This document shows, one piece after another, positions 26,044 through 34,223 of a DNA stretch of 64,000 nt. The stretch is from BOG-908 sp964242595 (GTDB lineage Bacteria; Pseudomonadota; Alphaproteobacteria; Acetobacterales; Acetobacteraceae), in contig CAXTBC010000003.1 of NCBI GenBank assembly GCA_964242595.1, positions 1 through 64,000 on the forward strand, read 5' to 3'. Numbering within the stretch: the stretch's first letter is position 1; the number at the start of each line of letters is the position of its first letter. The notes under the pieces are model-generated. The model was not told the origin of the DNA, searched no databases, and saw nothing but the letters and a program-made list of their open reading frames with translations. The translations under genes were made by a program, and so were the position numbers.

Positions 26044-26793
26044 TCAGTCCCGGTAACCCGGGTTCGCCCGGTCCAGCTTGCGCAACATGGCCGGCCACAG
26101 CAGCCGGTTCGCCACCGAAGCCATCCCGGCCGCGTTGCCGATTTTGCCGTTCTTATCGATCACTTCGGGGTGGGTCGGGTAATCGTCCGTGCCCAGCACG
26201 CGCGTGCGCACCTGCATGGTGCACGCACGCTCCAGGTAATACATGCGCATGAACGCCTCCGCCACCGTGCGGCCCACCGTCAGCGTGCCGTGGTTGCGCA
26301 GCAGCATCAGGTTCTTCGTCCCTAAATCGTGCTGCAGGCGCGGCCGTTCGTCGTGGTCCAGGGCCACGCCTTCGTAATCGTGGTAGGCCAGGTCGCCGAT
26401 GATCAGTTGCGAGGTCTGGTTCAGCGGCTGCAGCCCGGCGCGGCAGGTGGACACCGCCGTGCCGTCCGGCGTGTGCACGTGCATCACGCAGCCGGCATCC
26501 TCGCGCACCTCGTGGATGGCGGAGTGTATGGTGAAGCCGGCCGGGTTCACGATGTACTCGGAACTGCCAACCGTGTTGCCGTCCATGTCGATCTTCACCA
26601 GCGAACTGGCAGTGATCTCGTCGAAGGTGAAGCCGTACGGGTTGATGAGGAAGTGGTGTTCCGGCCCCGGCACACGGGCGGAGATGTGGGTGAAGATCAG
26701 GTCGTCCCACCCGTGCAGCGCCACCAGGCGGTAGGCGGCGGCCAGGTCCCTGCGAATCGCCTGTTCGCTCGCCAGCTCGGACATCTCGTTCAT
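26044..26793 (-). CDS. Class II aldolase/adducin family protein
   Basis: This 249-residue soluble protein has the zinc-binding residues of class II aldolases: HVHTP (the HxH pair) around residue 120 and LLRNHGTLTVG with the third His near residue 170, plus HISARVPG near residue 40. Enzymes of this group cleave or isomerise phosphorylated or organic-acid substrates; the adducin-like subgroup is diverse, so a substrate cannot be named. It is preceded by modC on the same strand 15 bp upstream, but the functions are unrelated. The family is certain; the reaction is not. Confidence 0.85.
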   Translation of the reverse strand: MNEMSELASEQAIRRDLAAAYRLVALHGWDDLIFTHISARVPGPEHHFLINPYGFTFDEITASSLVKIDMDGNTVGSSEYIVNPAGFTIHSAIHEVREDAGCVMHVHTPDGTAVSTCRAGLQPLNQTSQLIIGDLAYHDYEGVALDHDERPRLQHDLGTKNLMLLRNHGTLTVGRTVAEAFMRMYYLERACTMQVRTRVLGTDDYPTHPEVIDKNGKIGNAAGMASVANRLLWPAMLRKLDRANPGYRD

Positions 26794-26808
26794 CGTCGCG
26801 TCTCCCTG

Positions 26809-27870
26809 TTATTCTGTCAGCAAGTCTACCGACATCGCCTTGACTAGCGCCAGCACTTGCTTGCCGGGCCGCAGCCCCAGCCGGCCTGCCGCGTCCAGCG
26901 TCACCCGCGCCAGCAACTGGCCGCCGCCCAGCTCCAGGCTGACCAGCGCGGCATGCCCTGGCTCGTCGGCCGCCACGTCGATGATCACCGCCGGCAACAC
27001 GTTGTTCACGCTGATGTTGCGGGGCGGGTCTAACGCCAGGATCACCTCGCGCGCCGGCACCAGCAGCCGCACGCCTGCGCCCACTGGCGCGTCGGTCAGC
27101 GGCACCCAGACCAGGTCCGCACCGCAGGCGATGGCGGTCAGCCGGCGTTCCGGCTCGTGCGCGGCGACCTGGCCGCGCAGGACACCGCCGGCGCCCTCGC
27201 GGCCGGCCAACACCAGCCGCAGGTCGGTGGCCACCTCGCCCAACGGCCCGCAGGCGGCAACCCGGCCCGCCTGCAGCAGCACGACGGTGTCGGCCAGGCG
27301 CATTACCTCGTCCAGCGCGTGGCTGGCATAGACGATGGGGATACCGAGCGCGCCCCGCAGGCGGGCCAAATAGGGCAGGATCTCGTCCCGCCGCGGCTGG
27401 TCTAGCGCCGAGAGCGGCTCGTCCATCAGCAGCAACCGAGGCTGGCTCAGCAGCGCCCGCCCTATGGCGGTGCGCTGCCGCTCCCCGCCCGACAGCGTCT
27501 GCGGCCGCCGGGCGAGCAGTTTGCCCAGCACCAGCAGGTCCACGACGTCGCCGAACCCCAGGCGGCCCGGCCCGGCCCGGCGCAGACCGTAGCGCAGATT
27601 GCTGGCCACCGACATGTGGGGGAACAGCCGCCCTTCCTGGAACACCATGCCGATGCGCCGCTGCTCGGGCGGTAGCGTGTGTAGCGACACGTTGTCCAGC
27701 TCCACCCGCGCCCTGTCCGCCCGCAGCAGCCCCGCGATGGCCAGCATCAGGCTGGACTTGCCGGCGCCGGACGGCCCGAACAGCGCGATCACGCCCGGCG
27801 TCGGCGCCTCGAACGCCGCCGCTAGCGTGGCGCCGCGAAAGCTGTGTTCCACGGCCACGCGCAACGTCAC
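26809..27870 (-). CDS. modC: Molybdate ABC transporter ATP-binding protein
   Basis: This 353-residue protein starts at a GTG that overlaps the modB stop (GTGA). The ATPase domain has Walker A GPSGAGKSS, the ABC signature LSGGERQR and Walker B LLLMDEPLSALD. The C-terminal 110 residues are a TOBE/Mop molybdate-binding domain (NISVNNVLPAVI, then GGQLLARVTLDAA), which separates ModC from other ABC ATPases. It energises the ModB channel. modA-modB-modC are in the usual order on this strand. Confidence 0.93.
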   Translation of the reverse strand: MTLRVAVEHSFRGATLAAAFEAPTPGVIALFGPSGAGKSSLMLAIAGLLRADRARVELDNVSLHTLPPEQRRIGMVFQEGRLFPHMSVASNLRYGLRRAGPGRLGFGDVVDLLVLGKLLARRPQTLSGGERQRTAIGRALLSQPRLLLMDEPLSALDQPRRDEILPYLARLRGALGIPIVYASHALDEVMRLADTVVLLQAGRVAACGPLGEVATDLRLVLAGREGAGGVLRGQVAAHEPERRLTAIACGADLVWVPLTDAPVGAGVRLLVPAREVILALDPPRNISVNNVLPAVIIDVAADEPGHAALVSLELGGGQLLARVTLDAAGRLGLRPGKQVLALVKAMSVDLLTE

Positions 27871-28541
27871 CGCGTGGCGCGCCGTGGGCTCAGCAGCTCT
27901 GCCAGCAGCAGCCCGCCCAGCGCCAGCGACACCGACATCAGGGCCAGCCGTGCGGCCTGCGCCTCGCCGCCCGGCGTCTCCAGCGCCGCGTAGACGGCCA
28001 GCGGCAAGGTGCGCGTCTGCCCGGGGATGTTGGCGGCAAACGTGATCACCGCGCCGAACTCGCCCAGTGAGGCGGTGTAGCCCAGCACCGCGGCGGCCAG
28101 CACGCCGGGTGCTGCGAGCGGCAGAGTGATGCTGACGAAGCGGTCCAGCGCGTGCGCCCCCAGGGTGCGGGCCGCCTGCTCCAGATTGGGGTCGATCGCC
28201 TCCAGCGAAAGGCGAATGGCGCGCACCATCAGCGGGAACACCATCACTCCGCAGGCCAGCGCCGCGCCGGCCTCGGTGAACACCAGCCGGATGCCGAACC
28301 AGTGCAGCAACCGGGCGCCGACGGGTCCCTGGATGCCGAACACCAGCAGCAGCAGCCAGCCGGTGACGACCGGCGGCAGCATCAGCGGCAGGTGGACGGC
28401 GGCGTTGAGCAGGAAGCGGCCGGGGAAGCGCCCCCGGGCCAGGAGGATGGCGGCGAGAACGGCGAGCGGCAGGGCGCCGGCCACGGCTAGAAGGGCTATG
28501 TGGAGGGTCAGGACTACGGCCTGGTGTTCTTCCGGGGTCAT
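27867..28541 (-). CDS. modB: Molybdate ABC transporter permease
   Basis: This 224-residue membrane protein starts at ATG 28541 (MTPEEHQAVVLTL). A longer frame runs back into the family A repeat and encodes only repeat-derived basic residues, so it is rejected. Five to six hydrophobic helices are visible, with the ABC permease EAA-like loop AARTLGAHALDRFVSITLPL and a C-terminal GEFGAVITFAANIPG segment typical of ModB. It is coupled to modC by a 4-bp overlap. Repeat A1 lies between it and modA, so the operon is interrupted by a structured element. Confidence 0.92.
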   Translation of the reverse strand: MTPEEHQAVVLTLHIALLAVAGALPLAVLAAILLARGRFPGRFLLNAAVHLPLMLPPVVTGWLLLLVFGIQGPVGARLLHWFGIRLVFTEAGAALACGVMVFPLMVRAIRLSLEAIDPNLEQAARTLGAHALDRFVSITLPLAAPGVLAAAVLGYTASLGEFGAVITFAANIPGQTRTLPLAVYAALETPGGEAQAARLALMSVSLALGGLLLAELLSPRRATR

Positions 28542-28550
28542 CGGCGGGAG

Positions 28551-28697
28551 CAAGAAAGGCCTTCTTTTTCGAGAAAAAGAAGCAAAAAGCTTTTGCTGGC
28601 GCTGTCGCCGAAAGCTGAAGCGCACGCGTCGACGACACGCACCCGACGAGACAAAAGTTTTTTGATTCTTTTTTTCAAAAAAGAACCGCTTCCTTGC
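28551..28697. repeat. Family A inverted hairpin repeat, copy A1 (modA/modB gap)
   Basis: The left arm has the hairpin CTTCTTTTTCGAGAAAAAGAAG-like stem at 28,561-28,582, then CAAAAAGCTTTTG. The right arm at 28,652-28,686 is CAAAAGTTTTTTG followed by a TTCTTTTTTTCAAAAAAGAA hairpin. The two arms are complementary across a GC-rich spacer of about 56 bp. It fills the whole modA-modB gap. Confidence 0.85.
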
Positions 28698-28698
28698 T

Positions 28699-29481
28699 TC
28701 ACGGCTGCAAGAAGCCGTAATGCAGGAACACGTCCTGTGCCGGCTGCGTGCTCAGGAACGCCAGAAAGGCGTGTGCCTCCGGAGTGTCGGCCACCACGGC
28801 TGCCGGGTAGCGGATCGGGTCGTGGCTGCTGTCGGGGAACACGCCGGCCACGCCCAAAGCGGGGCTGACCTTCACGTCCGTGGCGTAGACGATGCCCGCC
28901 GGTGCCTCGCCCACTTCCACCAGGCGCAACGCGGACCGCACGGAATCGGCGGGCGCCAGGCGGGCTTGCAGGCCGGCCCACATTCCGAGCTTCTGCAGCG
29001 CCTGGCGGGCGTAGATGCCTGCCGGCACGTGCGCGGGGTCGCCTACCGCCAGCCGGCCCGTCTTGCCGAGCACCGGGTCGAGCGAGACGCCCTGCGCCAG
29101 CTTCACGTCCTTCAACGTCGCCTTGGGCTCCACCAGCACCAGGCTGTTGCCCAGCAGGTCCTGCCTCGTGCCGGCCACGACGCCGTGGTGGGCCACCAGG
29201 TCGTCCATCCATTTCTCGTCGGCCGAGACGAACACGCCGGCCGGCGCCCCGCGCTCGATCTGCTGCGCGAGCGTGGAGCTGGACGCGAACGAGAAAACGA
29301 CCTTGCCGTGGCCCCCCGCCGTCCACAGCGCGCCGATGTCCTGCAGCGCATTGGTCAGGCTGGCCGCGGCGAACACGATGAGCGGCTTTGCCTCACCGGC
29401 CGGGGGAGGGGCCGCGCGCTTCGGCGCGGCCTGGGCGGCCAGCGGCACGGCCGTCATCAGCAAGGCGAGCAGGCGTTTTAT
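28699..29481 (-). CDS. modA: Molybdate-binding periplasmic protein
   Basis: This protein of about 260 residues binds molybdate in the periplasm for ModBC. It has a signal peptide (KRLLALLMTAVPLAAQAAP), the ModA opening LIVFAAASLTNALQDIG, SSSTLAQQIERGAPAGVFVS and the C-terminal region with GIVYATDV. The start is odd: the only codon that gives the full signal peptide and sits 7 bases after a good GGAG is ATA at 29,481, overlapping the stop of the MFS gene (ATAA). The next ATG, at Met 10, would shorten the signal peptide. ATA may be a rare start or a mutated ATG. Confidence 0.88.
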   Translation of the reverse strand: MKRLLALLMTAVPLAAQAAPKRAAPPPAGEAKPLIVFAAASLTNALQDIGALWTAGGHGKVVFSFASSSTLAQQIERGAPAGVFVSADEKWMDDLVAHHGVVAGTRQDLLGNSLVLVEPKATLKDVKLAQGVSLDPVLGKTGRLAVGDPAHVPAGIYARQALQKLGMWAGLQARLAPADSVRSALRLVEVGEAPAGIVYATDVKVSPALGVAGVFPDSSHDPIRYPAAVVADTPEAHAFLAFLSTQPAQDVFLHYGFLQP

Positions 29482-30941
29482 GGCTTGGCTCCGTTCTTCC
29501 AGCCGGACATCTCCTGGCCCGCGTCGCGGGGCAGCAGCAGCGATGCCGGGCCAGCCAGTGCCGATATCGCAGCCACCACCAGGAAGGCCAGCGCAAAATC
29601 CGCGATGACCGGCACCGCATGGCCGGACCCCGCACGCGAAACCTGCAGCACGAACGCGCTGACCGGGATGCCGACCGTGAGCGACACCTGCTGCAGCATG
29701 GAGTACAGCGTTGTTGCCGCACTCATCCGCGCCGGCGGGACGTCCGCATAGGCCACCGCGTTGAACGCGGTGAACTGAACCGAGCGCAGCACGCCGTTGA
29801 ACATCAGCACGCCATAAAGCGCGGCCACCGGCCAGCCCGGACGGAAGGTGGCATACACGGCCAGGGCCACGGCACAGGCCACGCCGTTGGCCGCCAGCAC
29901 GTTCCTGAAGCCGAAGCGGCGCAGCACCCATTGTGTGGCCGGTTTCACGCCTATGGCGCCCAACGCGCTGGCGAACGTGATCATGCCGCTCTGCGCCGGG
30001 CTGCGGCCGAAGCCGAGCTGGATCATCATCGGCAGCAGGAACGGCACGGCGCCGATGCCGATGCGGAACAGCGAGCCGGCGATGACGGAGACGGCGAACG
30101 TGGGCAGCCGCATCAGCGAGAGGTCCAGGAGGGCGCGCGCCCGGCTCCGCGCGTGCGCCCAGTAGCCGCCTCCGGCGAGCAGCGCCATCGCCGCCATGGC
30201 CAGGACGGCCCAGCCCGGCACAAGGTGGCGGCCGGCCAGCTCCAGCACGCCCATGAAGCCCGCCAGCGCCAGGCCGCTCAGCGCCAGGCCGGTCACGTCC
30301 AGCCGCCCGGGGTCCGGCTCGCGCCTGTCGGTGATGAACAGGCTGACCAGCACGATGCCGGCGATGCCGATCGGCACGTTGATGTCGAAGATCCAGGTCC
30401 AGGAGAAATAGGTGACGATGAAGCCGCCCACCGGCGGGCCGATCACCGGGCCGATCAGCGCCGGCATGGTCACCCAGGCCATCGCCCCGATCAGCCGGTC
30501 CTTGGGCACCGAGCGCAGCAGCACCAGGCGCCCCACGGGCAGCATCATCGCACCGCCCGCGCCTTGCAGGACGCGCGCGGCCACGAGGAAGCCCAGGCTG
30601 TCCGCCCGGCCGCACAGCACGCTGCCGAGCGTGAAGGTGGCGATGGCCGCGCGGAACACCTGGCGGGTGCCGAAGCGGTCCGCCATCCAGCCGCTGGCCG
30701 GGATGAACACGGCAACCGCGAACAGGTACGCCGTCAGCGCCACGTTCATGTGGACAGGGTCCGCATGGAAGGCGCGCGCCATGGCGGGCAGGGCTGTGGC
30801 GATCACCGTGCCGTCCAGGTTCTGCATGAACAGCGCGGTGGCCACGATGATGGCGACCAGGCGCTGGCGGCCGGGCGTGAGGAGGGCCGGGGTCGGCGGC
30901 GCTGCCGGCGGCAGGGTGGACCGGTCCGTCTGCGCGTCCAT
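29478..30941 (-). CDS. EmrB/QacA-type (DHA2) MFS drug transporter
   Basis: This 487-residue protein has about 14 predicted helices. The start at 30,941 lies 2 bp after the acetyltransferase stop; the longer upstream frame is Arg-rich non-coding shadow. Motif A (GWMADRFGTRQVF), motif C-like GPVIGPPVGG and LFMQNLDGTVIATALPAMA are typical of DHA2 exporters, and the latter is the usual D-T-I/V motif of helix 1. Substrates cannot be told from sequence. It overlaps modA by 4 bp, an unusual operon partner for molybdate uptake. Confidence 0.88.
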   Translation of the reverse strand: MDAQTDRSTLPPAAPPTPALLTPGRQRLVAIIVATALFMQNLDGTVIATALPAMARAFHADPVHMNVALTAYLFAVAVFIPASGWMADRFGTRQVFRAAIATFTLGSVLCGRADSLGFLVAARVLQGAGGAMMLPVGRLVLLRSVPKDRLIGAMAWVTMPALIGPVIGPPVGGFIVTYFSWTWIFDINVPIGIAGIVLVSLFITDRREPDPGRLDVTGLALSGLALAGFMGVLELAGRHLVPGWAVLAMAAMALLAGGGYWAHARSRARALLDLSLMRLPTFAVSVIAGSLFRIGIGAVPFLLPMMIQLGFGRSPAQSGMITFASALGAIGVKPATQWVLRRFGFRNVLAANGVACAVALAVYATFRPGWPVAALYGVLMFNGVLRSVQFTAFNAVAYADVPPARMSAATTLYSMLQQVSLTVGIPVSAFVLQVSRAGSGHAVPVIADFALAFLVVAAISALAGPASLLLPRDAGQEMSGWKNGAKP

Positions 30942-30943
30942 CC

Positions 30944-31519
30944 TCAGCCTGGCGACTGGCGCGTGGGCGTCAGGCGGGCAGGGTTGCCCACTGCACGCGC
31001 GCCCGCAGGCACGTCCCGCGTGACCACAGCGCCGGCGCCGACCACCGCGTCCGCCCCGACCGTGACGCCGGGGAGGATGATCGCCCCGCCACCAACCCAG
31101 GCGTTCGCCCCTATGCTGACCGGCCGCCCCAGCTCCAGCCCGCGCCGCCGCTGTTCCGGATCGCGCGGGTGGTCGGCCGCGTAGATCTGCACCGCGGGCC
31201 CGATCTGCGCGCCGGCGCCGATCCGCACCGACGCCACGTCCAGCACCACGCAATTGTAGTTCAGGAACGCGTCCTCGCCGAGGTGGATGTTGAACCCGTA
31301 GTCGCAGAAGAACGGCGGCCGTATCACCGCACCCTCGCCCACATGCGCCATGATCTGCCGCAGCAGAACGCGCCGCTCGGCGGGGCTGGCAGCCGAGGCG
31401 GCGTTGTAGGCCACCATCCAGACCTTGGCCGCCCGCGCGTCGGCCTGCAGTGCCGCGTCGCCTGACTGGTAAGGCTCCCCGGCCAGCATCTTCGCCTTCT
31501 CGGTCAGGCCTGTCACCAA
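30944..31519 (-). CDS. maa: Maltose/sugar O-acetyltransferase
   Basis: This 191-residue enzyme belongs to the left-handed beta-helix (hexapeptide) family. It begins with the Maa/NodL-type N-terminal segment (TEKAKMLAGEPYQSGDAAL) and continues into hexapeptide repeats (GAGAQIGPAVQIYAADHP with the catalytic His, then VSIGANAWVGGGAIILPGVT). It transfers acetyl from acetyl-CoA to sugars. It is the first gene of a compact run: acetyltransferase, MFS exporter, modABC, all on this strand with gaps or overlaps of a few bases except at repeat A1. Confidence 0.88.
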   Translation of the reverse strand: MVTGLTEKAKMLAGEPYQSGDAALQADARAAKVWMVAYNAASAASPAERRVLLRQIMAHVGEGAVIRPPFFCDYGFNIHLGEDAFLNYNCVVLDVASVRIGAGAQIGPAVQIYAADHPRDPEQRRRGLELGRPVSIGANAWVGGGAIILPGVTVGADAVVGAGAVVTRDVPAGARAVGNPARLTPTRQSPG

Positions 31520-31541
31520 GCTGGCCCAGGCGGCCGCACGC

Positions 31542-31985
31542 TCAATACGCTTTGTAGGGCAGGAACTTGCCGCTCATGGTGATCGCCACCCTGTCGCCGG
31601 CCGGATCGGGCTCGCGTTTGAGGTCCATGCGGAAGTCGATCGCACTCATGATGCCGTCGCCGAACTCCTCATGGATCAGCGCCTTGAACGTGGTGCCGTA
31701 CACGCTGACCAGCTCGTAGAAGCGGTAGATCAGAGGGTCGGTCGGCACCGCGTTGGGCAGCGAGCCGCGATAGGGAGGGGTGTGCAACAGCCTGACCTCG
31801 GCAACATCCAGCCCGAGATGCTGGCCGATGGCGTGAGCGGCAGATTCGGGCAGCGTCATCTGCCCGAGCAGGGCGGCGGTGACGAACTCCTTCGACAGGC
31901 CGCCGGACAGTGCGGCCAGGCCGGCCCAGGTGAGGTCGCGTTCGAGCTTGATGCGGACGATCTTCTCGGTGAGCGCCAGGCGCAT
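31542..31985 (-). CDS. cynS: Cyanate hydratase (cyanase)
   Basis: This 147-residue enzyme converts cyanate and bicarbonate to ammonia and CO2. The start at ATG 31985 matches the family N-terminus (MRLALTEKIVRIKLE). The N-terminal domain is a helix bundle and the C-terminal domain carries the catalytic residues R88, E91 (YRFYELV) and S114 (GIMSAIDF), in register with R96/E99/S122 of the E. coli enzyme. Length is normal. No cynR or cynT is nearby. It is separated from pckA by repeat DNA. Confidence 0.93.
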   Translation of the reverse strand: MRLALTEKIVRIKLERDLTWAGLAALSGGLSKEFVTAALLGQMTLPESAAHAIGQHLGLDVAEVRLLHTPPYRGSLPNAVPTDPLIYRFYELVSVYGTTFKALIHEEFGDGIMSAIDFRMDLKREPDPAGDRVAITMSGKFLPYKAY

Positions 31986-32006
31986 GGTGGAAAATCCTAG
32001 GAAGGT

Positions 32007-32030
32007 GGTTCTTCTTTTAAGAAAAGAACC
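32007..32030. repeat. Solo hairpin related to family A arms
   Basis: GGTTCTTCTTTT and AAGAAAAGAACC form an almost perfect 12-bp stem with no real loop, just upstream of cynS. It resembles the right-arm hairpin of the family A repeats but has no partner arm. With the tract to 32,361 it makes up a 376-bp gene-free region filled by repeats. Confidence 0.6.
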
Positions 32031-32074
32031 AATCGCTCTCAAACCGATAGCTTGAAGGTTGATTTGGCAGCAGC

Positions 32075-32357
32075 ATGAGGCTCTGCCCCAAACCCCGTCG
32101 TGCGCAGCACGCATCCGCGTGACGGGGCCTCGAGGTCCTAGACCCCCATCTGTTTAGAAATTCTAATAAACAGGTTCTAAGTGTCCGTTTGAAAACGCGG
32201 CATGGCGAGTCAGCTGGCGTGTTTTTCTGAGCACCGGAGCGGAGTGGCCGCTGGGCCATGAGCACCGGAGCGCAAGAAAAGCGCGCCAGATGGCCGCCAG
32301 GGCGTGTTTTCAAACGGACACTTAGCGGGGTCCAGGGGCAGAGCCCCTGGACTTGCC
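32075..32357. repeat. Family B palindromic repeat, copy B3, interrupted by element C
   Basis: The left edge (GAGGCTCTGCCCCAAACCCC) and right edge (AGGGGCAGAGCCCCTGG) match the edges of B1 and B2, but the copy is about 280 bp rather than 160 bp. The excess is a 149-bp inverted-repeat element lying exactly between TTCTAAG-like and TTAGCGGG sequences that are adjacent to each other in the other copies. Confidence 0.75.
32177..32325. mobile_element. MITE-like element C nested in repeat B3
   Basis: The terminal inverted repeats are CTAAGTGTCCGTTTGAAAAC at 32,177-32,196 and its complement ending at 32,325, with a 2-base insertion in one arm. The interior has no gene and contains TGAGCACCGGAGCG twice. 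CTAAG/CTTAG at the edges may include a target-site duplication. A solo version of the end, GTGTCCGTTCGAAAA, is found upstream of sufC. Confidence 0.65.
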
Positions 32358-32361
32358 TGCC

Positions 32362-33987
32362 TCACGCCGCTTTCCGGATGGCCGCAGCCTTCACGTCGGC
32401 GCCCACCCCGCCTGCGAACGCCTCGAAATTCGCCTCGAACCGCCCCACCAGCTCGGCCGCCGTCGCGTCGTAGGCCGCCTTGTCCGCCCAGGACTGGCGC
32501 GGGTCCAGCACCTCGTTCGGGATGCCCGGCACGTCGCGCGGGATCATCAGGCCGAAGAACGGGTCCGGGCTGAAGGTCGCGCTGTTCAACGAGCCGTCCA
32601 GCACAGCGCGCAACAGGGCGCGTGTGTGGCCGATGGCCATGCGCTTGCCGGTGCCGTACTTGCCGCCCGTCCAGCCGGTATTGACCAGCCAGCAGTTTAC
32701 GCCGTGCCGCTCGATCAGCTTCTCCAGCAGGCGGCCGTACTCCTCCGGCCGGCGCGGCAGGAACGGGGCGCCGAAGCAGGTGGAGAAGGTGGCCTGCGGC
32801 TCGCTGCCCAGCCCCTTCTCCGTGCCGGCCACGCGCGCGGTGTAGCCGCTGAGGTAGTGGTACATCGCCTGCGCCGGGGTCAGCCTGGCGATCGGCGGCA
32901 GCACGCCGAACGCGTCCGCCGTCAGGAAGATCACGTTCTTCGGCTGCCCGCCGCGGCCAGAGAGCTCGGCGTTCGGGATGTACTCGATCGGGTAGCAGGC
33001 GCGCGTGTTCTCCGTGTAGGCGGCGTCCGTCAGGTCGAGGTGGCCGCACGGGTCGGCCACCACGTTCTCCAGCACGGTGCCAAAGCGGTGGGTCGCGTCC
33101 CAGATCTGCGGCTCGGCCTCGGCCGAGAGGTTGATTACCTTGGCGTAGCAGCCGCCTTCGAAGTTGAAGGTGCCGTCCGGGCCCCAGCCGTGCTCGTCGT
33201 CGCCGATCAGCGCGCGCGCCGGATCCGAGCTCAGCGTGGTCTTGCCGGTGCCCGACAGGCCGAAGAACAGGGCCGTGTCGCCGCCGGCGCCGATGTTGGC
33301 GCTGCAATGCATCGGCATCACGCCGGAGGCCGGCAGCTTCCAGTTCATCACCGTGAAGATGGATTTCTTGATCTCGCCGGCGTACTCGGTGCCGGCGATG
33401 ATGATCTTGCGCTCGGCGAAGCTCAGCGCGATGGCCGTGCTGCTGCGCACGCCGTCGATGGCCGGGTCAGCCTGGAAGTCCGGCGCGTGCAGGATCACGT
33501 AGTCCGGCTCGAAGGAGGCGAGCTCGGACTGCCTGGGCCGGATGAACATGTTGCGCGCGAACAGCGTGTGCCAGGCGCTGGTGCTGACCAGGCGGACGCA
33601 GACGCGCTGGCTTGGGTCCGCGCCGGCGTACAGGTCCTGGGTGAACAACTCGCGGCCCTGCATGTAGGCCTGCACGCGGTGCTTGAGCGCGGTGAAGTTC
33701 GCGCCGGGCAGCTTCTGGTTCACCTTGCCCCACCACACGTCCGCCGTGGTCTCCGGCTCGTCGGCCACGTATTTGTCGGCCACAGAACGGCCAGTATGCA
33801 CCCCGGTGCGCACGATCAGCGCGCCGTCGGCCGACAGCCGGCCCTCGTTGCGCTTCAGCGCGTGGGCCACCAGCTGCGGAGCGGTCAGGTTGGCGTGCAC
33901 GCATCCGGCCGCCTGCACGCCGGAGCCGGCCAGCGGCATGCGGCCATGGCCGGCGGCATCGGTCTTGAGTTCCACGCGCGCATCCAT
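32362..33987 (-). CDS. pckA: Phosphoenolpyruvate carboxykinase (ATP)
   Basis: This 541-residue enzyme carries out the first step of gluconeogenesis, oxaloacetate to PEP with ATP. The kinase P-loop FFGLSGTGKTTLS and the metal-binding GDDEHGWG are clear, as are GGCYAKVINLS and TGRSVADKY. Length is normal for the ATP-dependent class. It is divergent from chvI across 236 bp; the pckA/chvI neighbourhood is conserved in alphaproteobacteria and fits control of gluconeogenesis by ChvG/ChvI. The upstream region should hold both promoters. Confidence 0.95.
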   Translation of the reverse strand: MDARVELKTDAAGHGRMPLAGSGVQAAGCVHANLTAPQLVAHALKRNEGRLSADGALIVRTGVHTGRSVADKYVADEPETTADVWWGKVNQKLPGANFTALKHRVQAYMQGRELFTQDLYAGADPSQRVCVRLVSTSAWHTLFARNMFIRPRQSELASFEPDYVILHAPDFQADPAIDGVRSSTAIALSFAERKIIIAGTEYAGEIKKSIFTVMNWKLPASGVMPMHCSANIGAGGDTALFFGLSGTGKTTLSSDPARALIGDDEHGWGPDGTFNFEGGCYAKVINLSAEAEPQIWDATHRFGTVLENVVADPCGHLDLTDAAYTENTRACYPIEYIPNAELSGRGGQPKNVIFLTADAFGVLPPIARLTPAQAMYHYLSGYTARVAGTEKGLGSEPQATFSTCFGAPFLPRRPEEYGRLLEKLIERHGVNCWLVNTGWTGGKYGTGKRMAIGHTRALLRAVLDGSLNSATFSPDPFFGLMIPRDVPGIPNEVLDPRQSWADKAAYDATAAELVGRFEANFEAFAGGVGADVKAAAIRKAA

Positions 33988-34223
33988 CGGTCAGCTCTCC
34001 AAAACGCATCCAGGCCTAGCCAGGCGCCTGCCTTGCCAGCGTGGCGCGTCAGCAAGCTTAAAGCCTCCACTGACCCGGTATGGCAATGGCTGATCTTCCG
34101 GCAACGGACCAACTCACGCAAAGGCGAGCGCCCCGGCCCCCCTGACGCGCCACGAGCGTTCCTTCAGCCGCCCGCTTCGGCCATGATGGCGCAGAGCGCC
34201 TGGCAGCCACGGGACCCCCGAGC

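Noticed and set aside
26809..28638. 609-residue frame extending ModC upstream
   Set aside because: The extension reads modB in the wrong frame and the family A repeat; the GTG overlapping the modB stop is the natural start.
28699..30615. 638-residue minus-strand frame apparently fusing an Arg-rich part to ModA
   Set aside because: The first two thirds are an out-of-frame reading of the MFS transporter; only the last 260 codons are ModA.
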